Assembly (NCBI RefSeq): GCF_031951985.1
Contig: NZ_JAVLVU010000001.1
Coordinates: 3,782,001-3,846,000, forward strand
From: Mucilaginibacter terrae
GTDB lineage: Bacteria; Bacteroidota; Bacteroidia; Sphingobacteriales; Sphingobacteriaceae
Length of the DNA stretch: 64,000 nt
Direction of reading: 5' to 3'
Shown here: positions 7,998-15,720 of the stretch, one piece after another
Layout of the letters: each line of letters starts with the position of its first letter
Numbering within the stretch: the stretch's first letter is position 1
Notes under the pieces: generated by a model
Databases searched by the model: none
Seen by the model: the letters and a program-made list of their open reading frames with translations, nothing else
Told to the model about the DNA's origin: nothing
Made by a program: the position numbers and the translations under genes

Positions 7998-8957
7998 TTA
8001 TTCAGCTAATTGAACTTTACTTTTCTTAGTCAAATTTACCGGTTGCGGTACTTTAACATAATACCCTGTGCCATCATAAACGCGTTTACGCGGGTGGCTT
8101 TGGCATTCGGGTGAGCAGCTGCCTTCCAGTTGTGTGCCGCACTCGTCGCACTGGGTAAAGTGCTCGTTGCACTCGGGGTTGGCACAATTGATCATTTTAT
8201 CGGTGGCCTTGCCGCAGTTGTAACAGGTTGATACCACGGTTGGGTTCACGCTGTTTACATCAACCGTTAAGCGGTTATCAAAAACGTAACATTTTCCTTC
8301 AAAATCTTCGCCGCCGGCTTCTTTGCCGTATTTAATAATGCCGCCGTGCAATTGGTATACATTCTCAAAACCTTCGTGCAGTAATAATGCCGATGCTTTT
8401 TCGCATTTGATGCCGCCGGTGCAGTAGGTTAATATCTTTTTGTCTTTATACTTAGCCAGCTCGTTAATTTTCGACGGAAAATCGCGGAAGTTCTCGATAT
8501 CTAAAGTAACGGCATTTTTAAAACGACCAACCGAATGTTCATAGTTCGAACGCACGTCAAGCACAATCACGTCCTCATCATCTTTCATCGCCAAAAACTC
8601 GGTTGGCTCCAGGTGCTTGCCGGTTTGTTTTTTAGGGTCGATCATTTGAGGATCGCGTAAGCCGGAATGCACAATTTCAGATTTATAACGCACGTGCATT
8701 TTTACAAATGATGGTTCATCAACCTCATCTATTTTAAACTCAGTTGCGTTAAAACGGCCATCGGCATGTACGGCTTCCATGTAGGCTTTACACGCTTCGG
8801 GCGTACCCGACACAGTGCCGTTCAAGCCTTCATCGGCCACAATAATACGACCGGTTAAACCTAAGCTTTTACAAAATTTTAAATGATCGGCAGCAAATTG
8901 CTCCGCATCAGCTATTGTTGAATAACAATAGTACAGTAGTGTGTTATACTTCGCCAT
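7998..8957 (-). CDS. trhO: tRNA uridine(34) hydroxylase TrhO (YceA-type rhodanese)
   Basis: 319 residues. TrhO uses O2 to hydroxylate uridine 34 of several tRNAs, the first step toward wobble modifications (ho5U). An N-terminal acylphosphatase-like domain (1-95) with GRIIVADEGLNGTVSG is followed by a rhodanese domain (~125-215) with the catalytic loop CTGGIKC (C179, C185). A C-terminal Cys-rich zinc-like region follows, with CYNCGKATDKMINC and TQCDECGTQLEGSC. Length and domain order match the family. A TAnnTTTG promoter box lies ~40 bases upstream. Confidence 0.92.
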   Translation of the reverse strand: MAKYNTLLYYCYSTIADAEQFAADHLKFCKSLGLTGRIIVADEGLNGTVSGTPEACKAYMEAVHADGRFNATEFKIDEVDEPSFVKMHVRYKSEIVHSGLRDPQMIDPKKQTGKHLEPTEFLAMKDDEDVIVLDVRSNYEHSVGRFKNAVTLDIENFRDFPSKINELAKYKDKKILTYCTGGIKCEKASALLLHEGFENVYQLHGGIIKYGKEAGGEDFEGKCYVFDNRLTVDVNSVNPTVVSTCYNCGKATDKMINCANPECNEHFTQCDECGTQLEGSCSPECQSHPRKRVYDGTGYYVKVPQPVNLTKKSKVQLAE

Positions 8958-8997
8958 AAAAACATTGATACTGCTGCAAACAGCGTTTAATGAAGCG

Positions 8998-9005
8998 CAA
9001 AGATA
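8998..9005 (-). promoter_or_regulatory. -7 promoter box of trhO
   Basis: TATCTTTG on the minus strand fits the Bacteroidota TAnnTTTG consensus exactly and leaves a leader of about 35 bases before the trhO ATG. A TTTG (minus strand, 9032-9029), inside the adjacent C-rich repeat, could serve as a -33 element with a longish spacer. Confidence 0.5.
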
Positions 9006-9008
9006 AGA

Positions 9009-9103
9009 AACCCCACCTAAATCCTCCCCAAAGGAGAGGACTTTTATTGAAAAAGTGAGATTATAATAGCTCCCTGCCCTCGGGGAGGGCTGGGGTGGGG
9101 TTA
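9009..9103. repeat. Family D C-rich repeat, double inverted copy abutting a stop codon
   Basis: AACCCCACC at the left end mirrors GGTGGGGTT at the right. Each half carries its own hairpin (CTCCCCAAAGGAG; CCCTCGGGGAGGG). The right end GGGGTTA includes the TTA that is the stop codon (minus strand TAA) of the DUF5686 gene. Confidence 0.75.
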
Positions 9104-11605
9104 CCTTATCCCGTAAAATATCCGTATTCCCTGTACAACTTTACGGTTGCCGTCGAACGCCATACCGTAATCAACCCTTAATATAAAACGCTGTACACCA
9201 ATATAAGCTTCGGTATAGCTGCCTTTTACAGGTTGCATAAGGCCTGTATTACTAACGGGAGTGCTGTTTTTGCCTTGTGCCAGGTAATTTACCCCAATCA
9301 GTTCTTCCAGTTTAAGTTTGCGCACGAATGGAATTTTGCTCAGAAAATTGCCGGCAAAGTTATGCTCGTAATGTGCCTCTATAAATGAGCGGTTTGTGCT
9401 GAACTCATAAAACGGCAGAAAATGAAAGCTACCGATGGTTGGATTAAACGTGGTTCCCTGATTACCAAAGAAGTGGTTATAATCCATAAAGTACAGGCTT
9501 TTACGATTTAAGAAAGTTCCGGCTGTAATTTTAAAGGCCGAAAAGCCGATCAATCCAACTTTCATCCGGTCGTCAAACACATCGATTGATGCAAAATCAT
9601 AATTTACATCAGAACCCAGCACGCCGCTAACACCTTTACGATAGTTTATGCGTATTTTGGGGTATAACGAGGGTTCAATGTACTTGCCATCAGGGCGCAC
9701 AATGTACTGCTGCCTGAAGGTATAAGTTAACGAGGCCTTAGCGGTTAAAGCCTGGTTAGTTGGAAACAACATCGACTCAACAGTTGGCGGGTTAGCCAGC
9801 GGGTTGTTAGCGGTGTACGTTTTATCTTTATTATCAAAAACGTGGTTGAACGATTGGTTGTACAACTGCTGCCGCTCGGCATATGAAACCTGCGTATTTA
9901 GCAATAAGCCATTGGTTAATTCATGCTGCCAGGCAACTACTCCAAAATTTGTACGGTAAAGTTTGATGTAATTATTTTCGTAAAACAGAGTGCTTAGAGT
10001 GTTAAAGAATAGTGAGCGTGTGCCGGCATTATTTAAATCCAGTACATCGCTGCCAAAGCGGGCCGATAAGGTTGACTGGCTTGACGGATTGTAGTTGTAC
10101 GTAAAGCCCACGTTGGCATTCAGCATTTTAGCACCAAAGCCGTATCTAACCTCTGGGGTTATACTGTACGATTGCCCATTATCAAAACCTTTAATGTAAC
10201 TAACTTTGGCATTAACACCCCAGCCCTCAACTGTATTGTAAAACACCGTTTGCAGGAAAGGATCGAGGTACCATGATTGCCGCTTTTCGCGATTATAGTT
10301 TTGGTAGCCAAATATGAGATAGCTTAAAGGAGCAAACCCGTTTTGGTCTTTATTCAGCGAGTCGAGATATTTTGGCGTGTGTTGTATGGCAAAAAGGCTG
10401 TCCTTCTTTTTATAATCCCGTTCCTCTAAAACAGTTAAAGGTACCGGCCGGTTATTTGCCCAATAGCGGCCATTTTTAGCGCTGGCCTGGGTGTCGATAC
10501 GCATTACCTCGCCATTAAAAAAGCCTTTAGGAAATTGAGGGTTAATATTGTAATTATTGTAAATGGCTTGGTAATAGCCTTGAAACTTAAAGCCAAGCAC
10601 ATTTCCATGGAAGTCAAAATGGGTAGATGTAGGCAACCAAACACTATCCGTAATGGGTATATATTGCTGACTGATATTTAGCGTATCGACCAGGTTTATG
10701 TTGGCTTGTTCTTTAGTAAGGATAAGGTCTACACCATAAATGCGCCAGTCGCCCTCAACTACGTAAACATTGCCCAGGTAAACCGCCTCATTACGGCGCT
10801 TGGGAATTACCTGTATTTTTGCAATTCGCCTGCCGCTTTTTATAGATCTGCCTACCAGTTTATAATTGTAAAAGCGCAGTGCGTTAGAAGCAAAAGGCGA
10901 CACAAATGCACGTGCGCTTAAACCCTCAATCTCAAAATTGTTCTGGTAAAAATTTACCTGTAAATCCGATGCTTTATTGTAACTAAAAGCCGCATTCTGT
11001 CCGGCCGTTTTAGAGGCTATCATTTCCTCGCGTACCCAATTAGGGTTACGGAAGTTGTACTTTGACAACGATTCGGACTGATACAAAATGCCTTTGCCGT
11101 TAGCATCCAGTTGCAATACCCGGCGTACATCGCGCGTCATGAGGTTTTGCGGTGCACTGGTTAAACGCTGTACGCCTTTTACAAAAACGGCGCACGAATA
11201 TTCATCTACCTGGTTAAGGTAATATTCACGTTTATTAATTACTTTTTTGATGATGTCTTTACCGGGATTGCCTTCATCGCCGCTACCGGGTTCTTCCTGT
11301 AAGGAAAATGGCTCATTAGCAAGGGTTACATTAAATTCCTGATCCTGGTTGCTGATGGTTATTTTCTCGGTGCGTTCAATATTGCCCACCGAGCGAAAAA
11401 CTACATTATATGTTCCGGCACTGAGTTTAAATTCATAAAATCCATCTTCGTTGGCAGTGGTGCCATAAGTTGAATTACGGATATATACGGAAGCAAATGA
11501 AACAGGCGCTTTTTTTTCATCGCTGATACGGCCGGCTAAACGGTAGGTTTGGGCATGAACCTGTAACGCTGCGGCTAAAAAAAATATAAATAAACGTGCT
11601 TTCAT
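9101..11605 (-). CDS. DUF5686 outer-membrane protein with N-terminal carboxypeptidase-like regulatory domain
   Basis: 834 residues. Signal peptide 1-18 (ends VHA-Q). Residues ~20-95 form a carboxypeptidase regulatory-like beta-sandwich (YRLAGRISDEKKAPVSFASV, GTTANEDGFYEFKL). The remainder is the DUF5686 region, rich in alternating aromatic/polar strands and ending in an aromatic-rich segment (QGIRIFYGIR), consistent with an outer-membrane beta-barrel. These proteins are widespread in Bacteroidota, resemble TonB-dependent receptors in their N-terminal domain but lack a plug, and have no firm function. The gene stands alone between a family D repeat and divergent kbl. Confidence 0.85.
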   Translation of the reverse strand: MKARLFIFFLAAALQVHAQTYRLAGRISDEKKAPVSFASVYIRNSTYGTTANEDGFYEFKLSAGTYNVVFRSVGNIERTEKITISNQDQEFNVTLANEPFSLQEEPGSGDEGNPGKDIIKKVINKREYYLNQVDEYSCAVFVKGVQRLTSAPQNLMTRDVRRVLQLDANGKGILYQSESLSKYNFRNPNWVREEMIASKTAGQNAAFSYNKASDLQVNFYQNNFEIEGLSARAFVSPFASNALRFYNYKLVGRSIKSGRRIAKIQVIPKRRNEAVYLGNVYVVEGDWRIYGVDLILTKEQANINLVDTLNISQQYIPITDSVWLPTSTHFDFHGNVLGFKFQGYYQAIYNNYNINPQFPKGFFNGEVMRIDTQASAKNGRYWANNRPVPLTVLEERDYKKKDSLFAIQHTPKYLDSLNKDQNGFAPLSYLIFGYQNYNREKRQSWYLDPFLQTVFYNTVEGWGVNAKVSYIKGFDNGQSYSITPEVRYGFGAKMLNANVGFTYNYNPSSQSTLSARFGSDVLDLNNAGTRSLFFNTLSTLFYENNYIKLYRTNFGVVAWQHELTNGLLLNTQVSYAERQQLYNQSFNHVFDNKDKTYTANNPLANPPTVESMLFPTNQALTAKASLTYTFRQQYIVRPDGKYIEPSLYPKIRINYRKGVSGVLGSDVNYDFASIDVFDDRMKVGLIGFSAFKITAGTFLNRKSLYFMDYNHFFGNQGTTFNPTIGSFHFLPFYEFSTNRSFIEAHYEHNFAGNFLSKIPFVRKLKLEELIGVNYLAQGKNSTPVSNTGLMQPVKGSYTEAYIGVQRFILRVDYGMAFDGNRKVVQGIRIFYGIR

Positions 11606-11684
11606 AAGTTGAATGTTCTATGTATATATCATTTATCACGAAAATGTTTGTTTTATAGCTAATTAATTTCTAATAAGTGCGTTA

Positions 11685-11716
11685 TTGTGGCTAATGGGCA
11701 ATAATGCTTACCTTTG
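11685..11716 (+). promoter_or_regulatory. Promoter of kbl
   Basis: TTGTGG (-33, 11685-11690) and TACCTTTG (-7, 11709-11716) match the Bacteroidota sigma-70 consensus, separated by 18 bases. The start codon is 21 bases beyond the -7 box. Confidence 0.7.
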
Positions 11717-11737
11717 CATTTTAAAAAAATATAACTG

Positions 11738-12928
11738 ATGTACGATACCCTGAAACCGGTTTTGCAGCAAGAACTTGCCGACATTGAAGCGGCCGGATTA
11801 TATAAAAGAGAACGCATTATTACATCGCCTCAAGGCGCCGATATTAAAGTATTGGGCGGACAGGAAGTAATAAACTTTTGCGCCAACAATTACCTTGGCT
11901 TATCATCGCATCCGCAAGTTATTGAGGCTGCTAAAAAGGCCATCGATGATCATGGCTACGGCTTATCGTCGGTACGTTTTATTTGCGGTACGCAGGATGT
12001 ACATAAAGAGCTGGAAGCTAAGCTTTCGGAGTTTTTAGGTACCGAAGATACTATCCTTTACGCAGCAGCTTTTGATGCCAACGGTGGTGTTTTTGAGCCT
12101 TTGTTTAATGATCAGGATGCCATTATATCCGATGAACTGAACCATGCCTCCATCATTGACGGCATTCGTTTATGCAAAGCCCAGCGCCATCGTTATAAAC
12201 ACGATGACATGGCCAACCTGGAAGAAAAGCTGAAAGCTACTCAGGAACTTCGTCATCGCATTATTGTAACTGATGGTGCATTCAGCATGGATGGCACCGT
12301 TGCCCAGCTCGATAAAATTTGCGACCTGGCCGATAAATATAATGCCCTGGTAATGATAGACGAGAGCCATTGCTCGGGTTTTATGGGTAAAACCGGTCGT
12401 GGAACGCATGAGCACCACAATGTGATGGGCCGTATTGATATTATTACCGGTACTTTGGGTAAAGCCCTTGGCGGTGCATCGGGCGGTTTCACATCGGGCC
12501 GTAAAGAGGTTATTGATATGCTGCGCCAGCGTTCGCGCCCGTACCTGTTCTCTAACACTTTAGCACCATCAATTGCCGGAGCATCCATCGCGGTATTGAA
12601 CATGCTAAGTGAGGCTACAACCCTGCGCGATAAGCTGGAGGCTAACACCCAATACTTCCGTGAGAAAATGACGGAGGCTGGTTTTGACATTAAACCGGGT
12701 GTGCACCCCATTGTGCCGGTTATGTTGTACGATGCCAAGTTATCGCAGCAATTTGCTGCCCGCATGCTCGAAGAAGGTATTTACGTAATTGGTTTTTATT
12801 ATCCGGTAGTACCACAAGGCAAAGCGCGTATACGTGTGCAAATATCGGCAGGGCACGAGCAGCACCATTTGGATAAGGCTATTGCGGCCTTTACTAAGGT
12901 GGGTAAGGAGTTGGACGTAATTAAATAG
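11738..12928 (+). CDS. kbl: Glycine C-acetyltransferase (2-amino-3-ketobutyrate CoA ligase)
   Basis: 396 residues. PLP enzyme of the alpha-oxoamine synthase family that splits 2-amino-3-oxobutyrate with CoA into glycine and acetyl-CoA, the second step of threonine degradation. The PLP lysine is K242 in TGTLGKALGGASGG; IDESHCSG (207-214) carries the aspartate that pairs with the pyridine nitrogen; the N-terminus has the substrate loop NFCANNYLGLSSHP. Length equals that of E. coli Kbl. The partner threonine dehydrogenase is encoded ~5 kb away (minus strand). Related 8-amino-7-oxononanoate and serine palmitoyl synthases are less likely, given the close match to Kbl throughout. Confidence 0.94.
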   Translation: MYDTLKPVLQQELADIEAAGLYKRERIITSPQGADIKVLGGQEVINFCANNYLGLSSHPQVIEAAKKAIDDHGYGLSSVRFICGTQDVHKELEAKLSEFLGTEDTILYAAAFDANGGVFEPLFNDQDAIISDELNHASIIDGIRLCKAQRHRYKHDDMANLEEKLKATQELRHRIIVTDGAFSMDGTVAQLDKICDLADKYNALVMIDESHCSGFMGKTGRGTHEHHNVMGRIDIITGTLGKALGGASGGFTSGRKEVIDMLRQRSRPYLFSNTLAPSIAGASIAVLNMLSEATTLRDKLEANTQYFREKMTEAGFDIKPGVHPIVPVMLYDAKLSQQFAARMLEEGIYVIGFYYPVVPQGKARIRVQISAGHEQHHLDKAIAAFTKVGKELDVIK

Positions 12929-12940
12929 GCGTATTTATGC

Positions 12941-12960
12941 TATATTTGTGTTGAGGAGGT
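12941..12960 (+). promoter_or_regulatory. -7 box and strong Shine-Dalgarno of the antitoxin gene
   Basis: TATATTTG (12941-12948) fits the -7 consensus. AGGAGGT (12954-12960) lies 5 bases before the ATG at 12965. Such a perfect Shine-Dalgarno is unusual in this window and fixes the start of the frameshifted antitoxin gene. Confidence 0.55.
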
Positions 12961-12964
12961 AGAT

Positions 12965-13256
12965 ATGACAACTATTCAGGTTACATTAGATTTGGACGAT
13001 AGCGTAGCAGAAAATAATTAAAAGCTACGCCGAAGAAAAGCATACTGATTTGAATGCTCTGCTCAAAGCATATGTAGTTGATGTTGCTCAATCGCAACGT
13101 ATTGAAAGCAAGGGGAAAGGAAGTGAGGTAGATTTGAATGGGAATCAATTATCTGCTAATATATTAGCGTTAACAGGTGTTATCAAAGGTGATTATACTG
13201 ATGAACAGATCGATAACATGAAGTATGAGTACCTGAAAGAAAAGTATGGCCTCTAA
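12965..13256 (+). pseudogene. Antitoxin of a PIN toxin pair (DUF6364-like), +1 frameshift
   Basis: The ATG at 12965 reads MTTIQVTLDLDDSVAENN, then TAA at 13019-13021. Removing one A in GAAAATAATTAAAAGC (13010-13025) joins this to a second frame that opens with IKSYAEEKHTDLNALLKAYV from 13017 and runs to 13256, giving a product of about 97 residues. The joined protein has the N-terminal beta strand and helix-turn-helix pattern of small ribbon-helix-helix antitoxins. Its end overlaps the PIN gene by 11 bases. As it stands only an 18-residue peptide or an internal start could be made. Confidence 0.78.
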
Positions 13257-13668
13257 AAAAGTGTTTGTTGATAGCGATATTATTTTAGACCTGCTACTCA
13301 AACGTGAGCCTTTTTTTAGATTTAGCCAAACGCTGTTAAACGCTGCTGATAAATACAGTTTTACACTTTATACATCTACATTAGTAATTGCAAACGTTCA
13401 TTACTTTTTAAACAAATCGTTAAAGGATAAAGCAACCGCCAGGCTTCATATTAAGCTACTTGCTGAAATTATTGCCATTCTATCGGTTGTTACTGCAGAA
13501 GATATTGATTTTGCAATAAACAGTAACAATAATGATTTTGAAGATGCAATACAGATTAGCGTTGCCGAAAATGCTAAAGCCGACATCATTATCACCCGAA
13601 ACACAAAAGACTATAAACACTCGACCATCCCCGTTTTAACGGCCGAGCAATTTTTAAGAACATTATAA
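13246..13668 (+). CDS. PIN-domain ribonuclease toxin (VapC-like)
   Basis: 140 residues, intact. PIN toxins cut RNA using a cluster of acidic residues and Mg2+. Visible are D9 in VFVDSDIILDLL, the acidic pair E99-D100 in FEDAIQ, and D122 in ITRNTKDY (R118, N119 also family-typical). It overlaps the preceding antitoxin-like frame by 11 bases, as expected for a toxin-antitoxin operon, and stops 9 bases before pheS. Because the antitoxin is frameshifted, the toxin is either weak, silenced or neutralised by a truncated or frameshifted antitoxin. Confidence 0.85.
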   Translation: MASKKVFVDSDIILDLLLKREPFFRFSQTLLNAADKYSFTLYTSTLVIANVHYFLNKSLKDKATARLHIKLLAEIIAILSVVTAEDIDFAINSNNNDFEDAIQISVAENAKADIIITRNTKDYKHSTIPVLTAEQFLRTL

Positions 13669-13676
13669 CACCTGAA

Positions 13677-14711
13677 ATGCAGGAACTAATAGATAAATAC
13701 ACCGCGGAGGTTGAAGTATTTTCGCCGGCTAACGCCGAGGAACTGGAAACTTTTCGTATTAAGTTTTTAGGTACCAAGGGCTTAATTAAAGACCTTTTTG
13801 AACAGTTTAAAAACACCACGCCCGAAGAAAAACGCACTTTAGGAAAAGTGCTTAACCAGTTTAAGCAACTAATTGAGGGTAAACATCAGACTTATAAAGA
13901 GCAGTTTGACTCACAACTGACAACTGACAACTCACAACAAGATTTAACCCTGCCGGGCGAAGGCTTTGCAGTTGGCTCACGTCACCCGTTGTCGCTGGTA
14001 CGTAACGAGATCATCGATATATTTAAACGTTTAGGTTTCGTAGTGGCCGAGGGACCGGAGATCGAGGACGACTGGCATAACTTTTCGGCACTAAACTTCC
14101 CCGAGGAGCACCCTGCCCGCGATATGCAGGATACTTTCTTTATCACTAAAGATGGGGGACAAGACAGCATTGCCTTGCGTACCCACACTTCATCGGTACA
14201 AGTACGTATGATGGAAAGCGGCAAACCACCATTCCGTGCTATTATGCCGGGGCGTGTTTACCGTAATGAGGCTATATCGGCACGTGCACATTGCTTTTTT
14301 CACCAGGTAGAGGGTTTGTATGTGGATGAGAACGTATCGTTTGCCGATTTAAAGCAAACGCTATTTCACTTTGTGCAGGAGTTGTATGGAGAGGGAACTA
14401 AGGTTCGTTTCCGCCCGTCGTATTTCCCTTTCACCGAGCCATCGGCCGAAATGGATATATCGTGCACCATTTGTAAAGGAGCCGGCTGTAATATGTGTAA
14501 ACACAGCGGCTGGGTCGAAATTTTAGGCTGCGGTATGGTTGATCCTAACGTGCTCGAAAATTGCGGTATCGACAGCAAGAAATACACCGGCTTTGCCTTT
14601 GGTATGGGTATTGAGCGTATTACCAACCTTAAATATGTGATACGTGATTTACGCTTGTTCTCAGAAAACGACGTACGCTTTTTAAGGCAGTTTAAAACGG
14701 ATATTGTTTAA
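13677..14711 (+). CDS. pheS: Phenylalanyl-tRNA synthetase alpha subunit
   Basis: 344 residues. Class II aminoacyl-tRNA synthetase catalytic subunit that charges tRNA-Phe with PheT. Residues 1-95 form the coiled-coil arm; the catalytic domain carries motif 2 (GRVYRNEAISARAHCFFHQV) and motif 3 (FAFGMGIERITNLKY). The segment CTICKGAGCNMCKHSGW is the family's cysteine-containing loop. Length is normal. pheT is not adjacent, so the two subunits are encoded apart, common in Bacteroidota. The upstream PIN gene ends 9 bases before the start. Confidence 0.95.
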   Translation: MQELIDKYTAEVEVFSPANAEELETFRIKFLGTKGLIKDLFEQFKNTTPEEKRTLGKVLNQFKQLIEGKHQTYKEQFDSQLTTDNSQQDLTLPGEGFAVGSRHPLSLVRNEIIDIFKRLGFVVAEGPEIEDDWHNFSALNFPEEHPARDMQDTFFITKDGGQDSIALRTHTSSVQVRMMESGKPPFRAIMPGRVYRNEAISARAHCFFHQVEGLYVDENVSFADLKQTLFHFVQELYGEGTKVRFRPSYFPFTEPSAEMDISCTICKGAGCNMCKHSGWVEILGCGMVDPNVLENCGIDSKKYTGFAFGMGIERITNLKYVIRDLRLFSENDVRFLRQFKTDIV

Positions 14712-14715
14712 GGTA

Positions 14716-15129
14716 ATGAAAAAACTGGTTTGCCTGATAGGGTTTTTAATAACACTTGCCGCATGCGGAAAAGCAGACCAGAGCTATATACCCAGTGTTG
14801 CGGTAAACTTTCAGGCACCGCTTACCGACCCGCGTTTGAGTCGTTTAAATGCGGTTGGCGGTGCTGTAACTGTTGCAGGCGGTGTTTCGGGTATTGTTAT
14901 TTACCGCGCATCGGCCACTAATTATGTAGCGTTCGACCGTTGCAGCAGCTACCAGCCCGAAAAGCGTTGCGCCGTAACCATTGATGATACCGGCCTTACC
15001 GCTACCGACCCGTGCAGTGGTTCAAAATTCTTACTGAGCGATGGTTCGCCGGTTAAGGCACCGGCAACGCGCTCATTGCGCACGTATAGCGTGTCAGTTA
15101 ATAATGTTAGCATATTTGTGTATAATTGA
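14716..15129 (+). CDS. Rieske-fold lipoprotein lacking Fe-S ligands
   Basis: 137 residues, started at the ATG 4 bases after the pheS stop. A lipobox LAAC (cleavage before Cys, residues ~16-19) makes it a lipoprotein. The C-terminal half resembles a Rieske domain: the second ligand box, normally CPCHGSxF...GPAxxxL, reads DPCSGSKFLLSDGSPVKAPA, followed by TRSLRTYSV. The first box CxH is replaced by DRCSSYQPEKRC. No histidine ligand remains, so a [2Fe-2S] cluster is not expected. A tetR gene follows 3 bases downstream. Function unknown. Confidence 0.72.
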   Translation: MKKLVCLIGFLITLAACGKADQSYIPSVAVNFQAPLTDPRLSRLNAVGGAVTVAGGVSGIVIYRASATNYVAFDRCSSYQPEKRCAVTIDDTGLTATDPCSGSKFLLSDGSPVKAPATRSLRTYSVSVNNVSIFVYN

Positions 15130-15132
15130 TAC

Positions 15133-15717
15133 ATGGAAGCCGATAAAATAAGAGAGAGCATAAAGCGCTCGGCGCAGGAGCTGTTTCGCAAGTTTGGCTA
15201 CCATAAAACCAGCGTTAATGAAATTGCCAAAAGGACTAAAATAGCCAAGGCAACCATTTATAAGTACTTTGAAAGTAAGGAGGCCATTTTGCACTCCCTG
15301 CTCATGGATTACATACAGGTAAGTGTTGATGAGCTGATTCATACCGACACCCCCGAAATGGATGAGGAAACTCACCTCACCAACCTCATTATGAAAACCT
15401 GCCGCTTATCATACACGGTGTGTAACGAGTTTATAGGGTGGGATTTCATTCGCGAATCGGCCAACTCACAGGAGTTTTTGCGTAACCTATCAAACGAGTT
15501 GGAAGACCTGTTGGTTAGCTCATTTATGCGCCTTACCGGTATCCGCAAGCATGACAGCTATCAGCAGCGTATAAGGTTTTTAATTAAGTGCAGTAAAAAT
15601 ATCGTGTTTAGCTTTGCCTTTACCTCCGTAAGCGATGCAGATGTGCGCAAAAACTTCGTATCATTCCAAAAAGAAATATTGCCTTATTTAGTTAAGGCTG
15701 CCATTACCGTAAACTAA
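15133..15717 (+). CDS. TetR-family transcriptional regulator
   Basis: 194 residues. The N-terminal helix-turn-helix spans ~8-55: RSAQELFRKFGYHKTSVNEI then AKRTKIAKATIYKYFESKEA, the standard TetR pattern. The remaining helical domain would bind a ligand, with no recognisable motif. It follows the Rieske-like lipoprotein gene by 3 bases and may regulate that gene, or genes elsewhere. The gene ends 3 bases before the convergent repeat-protein gene. Confidence 0.9.
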   Translation: MEADKIRESIKRSAQELFRKFGYHKTSVNEIAKRTKIAKATIYKYFESKEAILHSLLMDYIQVSVDELIHTDTPEMDEETHLTNLIMKTCRLSYTVCNEFIGWDFIRESANSQEFLRNLSNELEDLLVSSFMRLTGIRKHDSYQQRIRFLIKCSKNIVFSFAFTSVSDADVRKNFVSFQKEILPYLVKAAITVN

Positions 15718-15720
15718 CAG

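Noticed and set aside
12253..12765. 170-aa ORF antisense to kbl
   Set aside because: Lies within a strongly conserved enzyme gene and has no recognisable domain.
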